Source: Pseudomonadota bacterium
GTDB lineage: Bacteria; Pseudomonadota; Alphaproteobacteria; Caulobacterales; Caulobacteraceae
Length of the DNA: 8,797 bases
NCBI GenBank assembly: GCA_023434265.1
Contig: JAEYTA010000078.1
Coordinates: 1 to 8,797 of the forward strand
Reading direction: 5' to 3'
The translations under genes and the position numbers were made by a program. Under the pieces are notes generated by a model. The model saw only the letters and a program-made list of their open reading frames with translations, searched no databases and was not told where the DNA came from. Each line of letters opens with the position of its first letter. Positions within the stretch are counted from its first letter, which is position 1. Shown in pieces: positions 1 through 6,992 of the stretch.

Positions 1-2002
<2,002 letters not shown>

Positions 2003-2003
<1 letters not shown>

Positions 2004-2338
2004 TGTCGCTTCTCGCCGTCGTGGCCGCCCTGGCCCTGTCGACCCAGCAAGATCTCAAGCCGGCCGACCAGGCCGACCTTCAATGCTTCGCCCTCGCGGT
2101 AGTCGCGGCCGGTTCGTCCGAGGACCCTGAGACCCAGGCGGGGCTGTCGTCCGGCGCGATGTTCTATTACGGCCGCCTGTCCGGGCGGACGCCCGACGTG
2201 AAATGGCTGGAGGTCCTGGTGGCGTACATCAAGACCGAGCCGGTGGCGGAGCTCGAGGCCAACGCGGATCGGTGCGGCAATGAAATGATGGCCGTGGGCC
2301 GCGCCTTCACGGGCGCCGGTTCTCAACTGGCCGGCTAG
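2003..2338 (+). CDS. Small exported protein of unknown function, coupled to the carboxylase gene
   Basis: This 111-residue protein is not a family I can name. The ATG shares its A with the carboxylase TGA, and a GGAG at 1992-1995 sits 7 bases upstream, which fixes this start over the long upstream extension of the same frame. The first 14 residues are hydrophobic (MSLLAVVAALALST) and look like a short signal peptide, though without the usual N-terminal positive charges. The rest is mainly alpha-helical in character, with two cysteines (C28 and C91) that could form a disulphide if the protein is periplasmic. The segment around residues 46-60 (AGLSSGAMFYYGRLSGR) resembles conserved hypothetical proteins of Caulobacterales and sphingomonads as I recall them. 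Co-translation suggests co-expression with the carboxylase, not necessarily a shared function. It ends in CTAG, shared with the stop of the convergent gene. Confidence 0.75.
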
Positions 2339-2349
2339 AGCGCCGCCAG
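2327..2349. terminator. Possible bidirectional hairpin across two convergent stop codons
   Basis: CTGGC (2327-2331) pairs with GCCAG (2345-2349) and, after a single bulged C at 2332, GGC (2333-2335) pairs with GCC (2342-2344), leaving a six-base loop (2336-2341). The hairpin spans the stop codons of both convergent genes (2335-2338). There is no T-tract on either side, so it does not meet the classical intrinsic terminator pattern. It may only be a 3'-end stabilising structure or a chance match in GC-rich DNA. Confidence 0.3.
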
Positions 2350-2721
2350 CCCCACCCCGCCCAGCGGCTCGGTCTCGGTCTGGCTGTCGAAGCCGGCGAT
2401 GAGCGGCCGGCCGCGGGCGATCGCGGCCTGCACGGCCGGCAGTTGCAGCGAGGCGCGGTGGCTGTCCTGGCTGTCCCACACCTCGGTGATCCACAGGGCG
2501 TCGGCGTCGGCGGGGTCGCGGGCGACGATGTAGCTGAGGCAGCCCGGCATGGCGCCGGTCCCCTCCAGCAGGATGGCGGCGAGCGCGTCGCGCTGGCCGG
2601 GCACGGCCTTCATGCGGCCGATCAGTCCATACATGGGCGTTTCTCCGAGGGCGGGAGCGGCGATGGTCGCGGCGGCGAGGCCGAGGCCGGCGGCGACGAT
2701 CTGGCGGCGGTCGAACTGCAT
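2335..2721 (-). CDS. Antibiotic biosynthesis monooxygenase (ABM) domain protein with Tat-like signal peptide
   Basis: This 128-residue protein has two parts. Residues 1-29 look like a twin-arginine export leader: DRRQ followed by the hydrophobic stretch IVAAGLGLAAATIAAPALG. From M30 (MYGLIGRMKAVPGQRD) it is a small dimeric ferredoxin-like-fold ABM domain, with the characteristic GCLSYIVARDPADADALWITE segment split over residues 60-80 and the VWDS and SLQLPAVQAAI elements. Relatives are often annotated as putative quinol monooxygenases, but the substrate is rarely known. The chosen start has AGGA (2729-2732) seven bases upstream. A second start at M30 also has a good GGAG, so a leaderless cytosolic form is possible. 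Stretching the frame upstream to 3102 would only read antisense to the DUF1489 gene. It is convergent with the upstream small gene, sharing CTAG, and divergent from DUF1489. Confidence 0.8.
   Translation of the reverse strand: MQFDRRQIVAAGLGLAAATIAAPALGETPMYGLIGRMKAVPGQRDALAAILLEGTGAMPGCLSYIVARDPADADALWITEVWDSQDSHRASLQLPAVQAAIARGRPLIAGFDSQTETEPLGGVGLAAL
2643..2646 (-). promoter_or_regulatory. Internal Shine-Dalgarno before the second ABM start (M30)
   Basis: Read on the minus strand, GGAG followed by AAACGCCC precedes the in-frame ATG at 2634-2632, a spacing of 8 bases. This start would remove the Tat-like leader and give a 99-residue ABM protein of the usual cytosolic length. The GGAG lies inside the Gly-Glu codons, so it may be incidental. 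Confidence 0.4.
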
Positions 2722-2766
2722 GGCGCGATCCTGCCAGCGGCGGACGAAAATGTCGCCGTGACGCGG

Positions 2767-2778
2767 CCGGAATTCCGG
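2767..2778. promoter_or_regulatory. Perfect 12-base palindrome in a divergent intergenic region
   Basis: CCGGAATTCCGG is a perfect inverted repeat in the 72-base gap between the divergent ABM and DUF1489 starts, ending 15 bases before the DUF1489 ATG. It could be an operator for a dimeric regulator or a short hairpin. No regulator is encoded nearby and I see no clear promoter boxes to relate it to. Confidence 0.25.
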
Positions 2779-2793
2779 TGTTAAGCCCGAACC

Positions 2794-3192
2794 ATGGCTC
2801 TCCACATCATCAAGCTGTGCGTCGGCGTCGCGGACGTCGAGACGCTGGAGCGCAACGCGGCGCGCAGCGACTGGCGCATCGTGCATACCCGCATGACGCC
2901 AAAGCGTGCGGCGGAGATCGAGGACGGCGGCTCGCTCTACTGGGTGATCAAGGGCTCCGTGCTGTGCCGACAGCCGATCCTCGACATCTCCACCGTCGGC
3001 GAGGGCAAGACCAGCCGCTGCGAGATCAGGCTGGAGTCCCGGGTCATCCGCACCGCGCCGCTGGCCCGGCGTCCTTTCCAGGGCTGGCGCTATTTCGAGC
3101 ACCGCGACGCCCCCGCCGACCTGACCTCCGCCGGCGCCACCGATCTGCCGCCGGAGCTGGTGCGCGAATTGCGGGAGCTGGGGGCGTGGTAG
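2794..3192 (+). CDS. DUF1489 family protein
   Basis: This 132-residue, apparently cytosolic protein belongs to DUF1489, a family known mainly from alphaproteobacteria and without an assigned function. Family features visible are the N-terminal ALHIIKLCVGVADVE, the central TRMTPKRAAEIEDGGSLYWVIKG block (residues about 33-55), the CRQPILDI segment, the strongly conserved RPFQGWRYFE near residue 93, and an acidic DAPADL segment after it. The length is close to the family's usual 130-150 residues. There is no signal peptide or membrane segment. The start has only a weak upstream ribosome binding site (GTTAAG region), but the protein begins exactly where family members do. The gene is divergent from the ABM gene and is followed directly by the inverted G-rich repeat; the last base of its stop codon is the first base of the left arm. 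Confidence 0.85.
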   Translation: MALHIIKLCVGVADVETLERNAARSDWRIVHTRMTPKRAAEIEDGGSLYWVIKGSVLCRQPILDISTVGEGKTSRCEIRLESRVIRTAPLARRPFQGWRYFEHRDAPADLTSAGATDLPPELVRELRELGAW

Positions 3193-3296
3193 GTTCCAGG
3201 CGCTAGGGTCTAGGGTCTAGGGGAAGCCGCGCAATGCTGCGACGATGGCGGGCCCGATTCCCTGCCCCAGACCCTAGCCCCTAGCCCCTAGAACCC
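3192..3296. repeat. Intergenic inverted repeat of G-rich CTAG-containing units (G-quadruplex-capable)
   Basis: The left arm (3192-3223) is built of repeated CTAGGGT units. The right arm (3265-3295) is its reverse complement with three mismatches and one single-base gap. The central 41 bases (3224-3264) hold GGGCCC and one GATTC (3256-3260), a GANTC site of the kind methylated by CcrM in Caulobacterales. The six CTAG tetramers in about 100 bases stand out, since CTAG is usually rare in proteobacterial DNA. On the minus strand the right arm has five G-runs of three or four bases separated by 3, 3, 3 and 5 bases (3265-3296), a classic G-quadruplex pattern. As RNA the element could form a long hairpin ending DUF1489 transcripts. 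It carries no ORF or transposase and resembles a miniature intergenic repeat. Confidence 0.8.
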
Positions 3297-3311
3297 AGAC
3301 CCTCCTCCCCC

Positions 3312-5159
3312 ATGCCGCCCCCCCGCTCCGACCGCCTCGAAGACGCCCTGCACCGCATCTTCGAGGGCGGCGAGAACACGCCGGCCAGCTGGTTCGCCCT
3401 GACCGGGGGCGAGACCCTGTTCGCCGAGGGCGACCCCGCCGACACCCTCTACCTGCTGCGCGCCGGCCGCCTCGGCGTCTTCCGGCGCGAGGCCAACGAC
3501 CAGCCGCCCCAGTTCGTCGGCGTCATCCGGCCCGGGGAGCCGGCCGGCGAAATGGCCATGCTGGCCGGCGGCGCCCACACCGCCGACGTCGTGGCCCTGC
3601 GCGACTCCGAGATCCTCGCCCTGCCCCGCGACGCCTTCTTCGAAGCCGCCCGAACCGAGCCGGACCTGATGGTCGAGCTGTCCCGGCTGATGATCCAGCG
3701 CGCCCGGGACCGGCGATCCGGCGGAGGCGAACCCAGCGTCTTCGGCTTCATCTCGGCCCGGCCGCGCCCGATCCGCGCCTTCGTGGAGCGCGTCGCCGCC
3801 GCCATCGCCGCCGAGGGCTTCACCTGCCAGGTGATCGACGACACCGCCCTGTCATCGGCCGCCGACTGGTTCAACCGGGTCGAGGACGCCCACGACTTCG
3901 TGCTCTACGTCGCCGAGATGGACGAGCCGGTGTGGGCCGCCCTGTGCGCCCGCCAGGTCGACCGCCTGTTCGTCGTCGGCCAGTGCCTGCTGGCCCCGCC
4001 GAACCGGCCGATGCCGCACACCGGCGTCCTGGACGCCCAGCGGCGCACCGACCTGATCCTGCTGCGCGACGCCCGCATGGCCCGCCCCGCCAACACCGCG
4101 GTGTGGCTGGACGCCATCCAGCCCGGGCGCTGGTTCCAGGCGGTGGAGGGGGACGCGGCCGACGCCGCGCGCATCGCCCGCGTCGTCACCGGCTCGGCGG
4201 TGGGCGTGGTGCTCTCCGGCGGTGGCGCCCGCGCCTACGCCCATGTCGGGGCGCTGAAGGCGCTGGGCGAAGCCGGCGTGCCCATCGACTTCGTCGGCGG
4301 CGCCTCGATGGGGGCGGTGGTCGCCGCCGGCCCGGCGCTCGGCTGGTCGCAGGCGGAGCTGGAGGCGCGTCTGCGCAAGGCCTTCGTGGAAAGCGACCCG
4401 CTGGCCGACATCACCTTCCCGATGCTGGCCATGACCCGCGCCCGCAAGGTCGACCGGCTGCTGGCCGACGCCTACGGCGACGTCGACATGGCCGACCTGG
4501 TGCGGCCCTTCTTCGCCGTCTCGACCAATCTGACCACGGGCCGCATCGAGGTGCACCGGCGCGGCCTTATGCGCCGCGCCATGCGGGCCTCGATCTCCAT
4601 TCCCGGCATCATGCCGCCGATGGTCATCGACGGTCAGGTGCTGGTCGACGGGGCGGTGCTGAAGAACTTCCCCGGCGAGGTCATGCGCCAGATGAACTCC
4701 GGCCCGGTGATCGGCGTCGACATGTCCCAGGCGCGCGGCGTCGACCCCGCCCTGATCGAGCATCCACCGTCGATCTGGCGGCTGCTGGCGACCGGGGCGT
4801 GGCGGCGGGGGCCGCCGATCGTCTCCATCCTGATGCGGTCGGCCACCCTGGTCACCGACGCCGAGCTGGAAGCCTCGCGCGCCGTCACCGACCTGCTGGT
4901 CCAGCCGACGCCCGACGGCGTCGACATTCGCGACTGGAAGGGGTTCGACCCCGCGGTCGAGGCCGGCTACCGCGCGATGCGCGAGGCGCTGGCCGCGCTC
5001 GACGGGCCAGTCACCGGCCTGCGCCACCGCAGGGCGGCCGCCGGCGCCGCGCGACCAGAAACAGGCGCGGAAACGGCAGCAGCGTCCGGCCATCCGGACG
5101 CCGTGGAAAGGCGGCCGAAAGCGCGTCGCCGAGCGCGGAAAGATACGCCGCCCGCATAG
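3312..5159 (+). CDS. Cyclic nucleotide-binding domain / patatin-like phospholipase (bacterial NTE-type) fusion
   Basis: This 615-residue protein is a probable serine lipid hydrolase acting on phospholipids or lysophospholipids at the membrane. In order: a cyclic-nucleotide-binding beta-barrel (residues about 25-135, with GETLFAEGDPADTLYLLRAG and GEPAGEMAMLAGG); a middle region (about 140-290) like the linker of neuropathy-target-esterase relatives; then the patatin domain. The catalytic elements are complete: oxyanion loop GGGAR at 303-307, nucleophile S332 in GASMG, and dyad D446 in DGA. No membrane segment is obvious. Homology appears to end near residue 563; the last 52 residues are Arg/Ala/Pro-rich and their coding sequence is antisense to the Tam gene. 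No purine-rich ribosome binding site precedes the ATG, which follows a CT-rich stretch, so translation may be leaderless. Whether the first domain binds cAMP, cGMP or nothing cannot be told. Confidence 0.88.
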   Translation: MPPPRSDRLEDALHRIFEGGENTPASWFALTGGETLFAEGDPADTLYLLRAGRLGVFRREANDQPPQFVGVIRPGEPAGEMAMLAGGAHTADVVALRDSEILALPRDAFFEAARTEPDLMVELSRLMIQRARDRRSGGGEPSVFGFISARPRPIRAFVERVAAAIAAEGFTCQVIDDTALSSAADWFNRVEDAHDFVLYVAEMDEPVWAALCARQVDRLFVVGQCLLAPPNRPMPHTGVLDAQRRTDLILLRDARMARPANTAVWLDAIQPGRWFQAVEGDAADAARIARVVTGSAVGVVLSGGGARAYAHVGALKALGEAGVPIDFVGGASMGAVVAAGPALGWSQAELEARLRKAFVESDPLADITFPMLAMTRARKVDRLLADAYGDVDMADLVRPFFAVSTNLTTGRIEVHRRGLMRRAMRASISIPGIMPPMVIDGQVLVDGAVLKNFPGEVMRQMNSGPVIGVDMSQARGVDPALIEHPPSIWRLLATGAWRRGPPIVSILMRSATLVTDAELEASRAVTDLLVQPTPDGVDIRDWKGFDPAVEAGYRAMREALAALDGPVTGLRHRRAAAGAARPETGAETAAASGHPDAVERRPKARRRARKDTPPA

Positions 5160-5832
5160 CCGGCTCGCCCTCCAGCGCCGTCAGGTACGGCCGCAGGGCC
5201 GTGCCCTTCATCCACTCGAGCACCGCGTCCGGCCCCTCCAGCACGTGCAGGTAGGTGGTGGACCAGATGTCGATCTCGTCGCAGGCGTCCGAGAGACTGT
5301 CGTAGTACGCCTCCGGCGGCAGCAGGGGCGCGAGCGCAGCCACGACGGCCAGCCGCGCCGCCCACGGCCCGTCGGCCGCCATGGCGCGCATGAGGCCGTG
5401 GTGGCGACTCTCCCACGCCATCGGCATCTGCACCGCCAGCACGCCGCCGGGAGCCAGGGCGTCGGCCAGCCGCGGCAGCAGGGTCGCGTGGTCAGGCAGC
5501 CACTGCAGCGAGGCGTTGGCAAGGACCAGGTCGGCCGGCCGCTCGGGGGCCCAGCCGGCGATGTCCCCCTGTCGCCAGTCGACATCCGCGCGGAGCGCTC
5601 GTGCCTGCTCCAGCATGGCGGCGCTGGAATCCAGTCCGTGCACCCGCGCCTGGGGATGCCGTCGCTTCAGCAGAGCCGCGTGCTGGCCCGTCCCGCAGCC
5701 GAGGTCCCAGATTTCCCGCGGCGCCAGGTCGCCCGGCACGCGCAGCAGCAGGTCGAGCGCGGCGCGGTCGCGCTCGGCTTCGAAGCGTCTGTACAGCTCG
5801 GGGTCCCAGGCGGGCGACGCGGCGGCGGTCAT
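5011..5832 (-). CDS. tam: Trans-aconitate 2-methyltransferase (Tam-type, SAM-dependent)
   Basis: It is predicted to methylate trans-aconitate, a by-product that inhibits the TCA-cycle enzyme aconitase, using S-adenosylmethionine in the cytosol. The 273-residue protein follows the E. coli Tam sequence I remember throughout: WDPELYRRFEAER at the start, SAM motif I DLGCGTG (43-49), motif II GLDSSAAM (66-73), LANASLQWLPDH (104-115), LAVQMP, the YYDSLSDACDEIDIW segment (176-190) with TTYLH, LRPYL, and a final FPRLFLVARR (254-263), where E. coli Tam ends. The last 10 residues are an extension. The ATG has GGAGGGG a few bases upstream. The gene starts 27 bases after the tRNA-His 3' end, so it may be co-transcribed with the tRNA, and its 3' end overlaps the convergent patatin gene by 149 bases. 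A closely related methyltransferase with another small-acid substrate is possible. Confidence 0.88.
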   Translation of the reverse strand: MTAAASPAWDPELYRRFEAERDRAALDLLLRVPGDLAPREIWDLGCGTGQHAALLKRRHPQARVHGLDSSAAMLEQARALRADVDWRQGDIAGWAPERPADLVLANASLQWLPDHATLLPRLADALAPGGVLAVQMPMAWESRHHGLMRAMAADGPWAARLAVVAALAPLLPPEAYYDSLSDACDEIDIWSTTYLHVLEGPDAVLEWMKGTALRPYLTALEGEPAMRAAYLSALGDALSAAFPRRPDGRTLLPFPRLFLVARRRRPPCGGAGR

Positions 5833-5837
5833 GTGAT

Positions 5838-5859
5838 TCCCCTCCCTTGCGGGCGGGGA
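5838..5859 (-). promoter_or_regulatory. GNRA-capped hairpin between tRNA-His and tam, containing the tam Shine-Dalgarno
   Basis: On the minus strand, directly after the tRNA CCA, UCCCC (5859-5855) can pair with GGGGA (5842-5838), then a G-A mismatch, then CCC (5853-5851) with GGG (5846-5844), capped by the tetraloop GCAA (5850-5847). The 3' strand of the stem is the purine-rich ribosome binding site of tam, whose ATG starts at 5832. There is no U-tract after it, so it is a poor intrinsic terminator. It could mark tRNA 3' processing, hold the tam ribosome binding site closed, or both. Confidence 0.5.
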
Positions 5860-5936
5860 TGGTACAGCCTCTCAGGATCGAACTGAGGACCTCCGGCTCC
5901 ACAAACCGGCGCTCTAACCAGCTGAGCTAAGGCTGC
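5860..5936 (-). tRNA. tRNA-His (anticodon GTG), alphaproteobacterial type without G-1
   Basis: The 77 bases fold as a complete cloverleaf with encoded CCA: 7-bp acceptor stem (GCAGCCT with AGGCTGT), D-arm GCTC/GAGC, anticodon stem CCGGT/GCCGG with loop TTGTGGA (anticodon 5902-5900), five-base variable loop AGGTC, and T-arm CTCAG-TTCGATC-CTGAG. The first pair is G1-U72 and the discriminator is A73. The base encoded before G1 is T, so there is no encoded G-1. Most bacterial tRNA-His species have G-1 paired with C73. Loss of G-1 with reliance on A73 and U72 is published for Caulobacter crescentus and related alphaproteobacteria, together with a divergent HisRS. It is transcribed towards tam. Confidence 0.96.
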
Positions 5937-5956
5937 ACGTATCCGCGCGAGCGGGG

Positions 5957-5985
5957 TGTCTAGCGGGGTCGCGGCGCCGGGGCAA
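5957..5985 (-). promoter_or_regulatory. Probable sigma-70-type promoter of tRNA-His
   Basis: On the minus strand there is TTGCCC (5985-5980), a 17-base spacer and TAGACA (5962-5957). The downstream box reads GCTAGA with its two preceding bases, close to the published Caulobacter housekeeping -10 pattern (GCTANAWC). It lies 20 bases upstream of tRNA base G1, leaving a short 5' leader of about a dozen bases. No other promoter-like pair stands out in this gap. Confidence 0.55.
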
Positions 5986-5996
5986 GGGGGGAAGGA

Positions 5997-6126
5997 GGGG
6001 ATTAGGGATCAGGGATTGGGGATCAGGGATTGCAGACCAGGGACTGCATCCCGGGGACGGGAGCCCCAACCGCATGGCGCGGCGTCCCGCGAGGTCGGCC
6101 CCTCGCCTCCCTAATCCCTAGTCCCT
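5997..6126. repeat. Intergenic G-rich repeat with 14-base tandem copies and an inverted right arm (G-quadruplex-capable)
   Basis: The plus strand carries five G-runs (5997-6000, 6005-6007, 6012-6014, 6018-6021, 6026-6028) with spacers of 4, 4, 3 and 4 bases, a strong G-quadruplex pattern. A unit AGGGATCAGGGATTG at 6004-6018 is repeated at 6018-6032 with one mismatch. The right end (6108-6126) is the reverse complement of 6004-6022 with three mismatches in 19. The middle (6033-6107) contains smaller inverted repeats, for example GCGAG (6089-6093) with CTCGC (6102-6106). The element fills most of the 195-base gap between tRNA-His and the M48 gene and ends a few bases after the M48 stop. It resembles the element at 3192-3296 in the AGGGNTNAGGG motif and the arms-plus-centre layout. 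I see no ORF in it. Confidence 0.75.
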
Positions 6127-6131
6127 TAAGC

Positions 6132-6875
6132 CTACGCCCACCCCTGGCTGCGGATGTATTCCTCCAGCGCCGCGATGCGGCTGGCGTCGGAGGGGTGCGT
6201 CGAGGCGAACTCCGGCGTGGAGCCCTGGCGCTGCTGGGCCATCAGCCGCCAGAGGGCGATGGCCTCGGACGGCCGGTAGCCGGCCCGTTGCATGTAGTCG
6301 ACGCCCAGCCGGTCGGCCTCGAGCTCGTGGCGACGCGAGAAGGGCAGCAGCACGCCCAGTTGGGCCCCGAGGCCGCCGATGGCGCCCGCCGCCTGGGCGT
6401 AGTCGCCGGCGGCGCCCTGGAGGATGCCGAGGCCGGCGCTGGTCGCCGCGGTCTGGGAATAGCGTTCGGCGGCGTGCTGGGCCACCGCGTGGCCGACCTC
6501 GTGGCCCAGCACGGCGGCCAGCTGGTCGTCGTTCCTGACCAGCGAGAGCAGGCCGGTGGTCACGCCGATCTTGCCGGAGGGCAGGACGAAGGCGTTGGGG
6601 CTCTCGCTGACGAAGACCGCATACTCCCAGCGGCGGTCGCCCATGCCGGCGGCCTGGACGATGCGGTCGCCGACCCGACGGATGCGGGCGTTGGCGGCGG
6701 GGTCGGACGAAGTGCGCTGGGTGCGCAGGGCCTCGGCCCAGGCGGCGTCGGCCTGCTGGGTCAGGGCGGCGTCGTTGACGATCAGGAACTGGTTGCGGCC
6801 CAGGGCCTCGTTGTAGGCGCAGGCGGACAGGGCGGTCCCGGCGGCGAGCAGGGCGACGAGGGCGGTGCGACGCAT
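6132..6875 (-). CDS. M48-family metalloprotease lipoprotein
   Basis: This is a zinc endopeptidase probably working on the periplasmic side in cell-envelope protein quality control, like E. coli LoiP or BepA. The 247-residue form starts at 6875, where GGAG (6885-6882) lies 6 bases upstream; the two in-frame ATGs further up have no ribosome binding site. Residues 1-19 form a lipoprotein signal (MRR, hydrophobic core, lipobox LSAC, lipidated C19). The zinc site is complete: HEVGH at 125-129 and E184 in HELEAD as the probable third ligand. FVLPSGKIGVTTGLL (96-110) and STHPSDASRI near the C-terminus (219-233) are typical of this M48 branch. There is no TPR repeat domain, unlike BepA. It lies downstream of the tonB terminator in the same direction, so it probably has its own promoter in about 60 bases. 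Confidence 0.9.
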   Translation of the reverse strand: MRRTALVALLAAGTALSACAYNEALGRNQFLIVNDAALTQQADAAWAEALRTQRTSSDPAANARIRRVGDRIVQAAGMGDRRWEYAVFVSESPNAFVLPSGKIGVTTGLLSLVRNDDQLAAVLGHEVGHAVAQHAAERYSQTAATSAGLGILQGAAGDYAQAAGAIGGLGAQLGVLLPFSRRHELEADRLGVDYMQRAGYRPSEAIALWRLMAQQRQGSTPEFASTHPSDASRIAALEEYIRSQGWA

Positions 6876-6938
6876 CGGTCTCTCCATCAAAGCGTGGCCC
6901 AACAACGCCGACGGGAAAGGTTCGCTCCCGGACGAACG

Positions 6939-6970
6939 AAAACGCCCCGCAGGCGGACCTGCGGGGCGTT
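6939..6970 (-). terminator. Rho-independent terminator after tonB
   Basis: A perfect 13-bp stem, AACGCCCCGCAGG with CCTGCGGGGCGTT (6941-6953 and 6958-6970), closes a four-base loop. Read on the minus strand it is followed by more T residues (TTTTCGTT), while the plus-strand side has no T-tract. It therefore ends transcription of the exbB-exbD-tonB operon, 22 bases after the tonB stop. Confidence 0.88.
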
Positions 6971-6992
6971 CCGTACTCGAGGCTTCGTCGAC

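Noticed and set aside
2335..3102. Extension of the ABM frame to a 255-residue protein
   Set aside because: The extra N-terminal part is antisense to DUF1489 and has no homology; the Tat-like leader with its own ribosome binding site begins at 2721.
3192..3296. CRISPR array or a linear-replicon telomere, suggested by the repeated CTAGGG units
   Set aside because: There are no regular repeat-spacer units of CRISPR size, and the element lies inside a continuous gene map, so a chromosome end is not plausible.
3852..5093. 413-residue open frame antisense to the patatin gene
   Set aside because: It lies entirely opposite a well-supported gene, is rich in His, Arg and Gly as expected from GC-rich antisense codons, and has no recognisable domain.
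5838..5859. Classical intrinsic terminator after tRNA-His
   Set aside because: The stem is good but no U-tract follows; the sequence after it is AUCAC and then the tam start codon.
6876..6905. Upstream M48 starts at 6905 and 6887
   Set aside because: They lack ribosome binding sites and would put extra residues before the lipoprotein signal; the ATG at 6875 has GGAG at the right distance.
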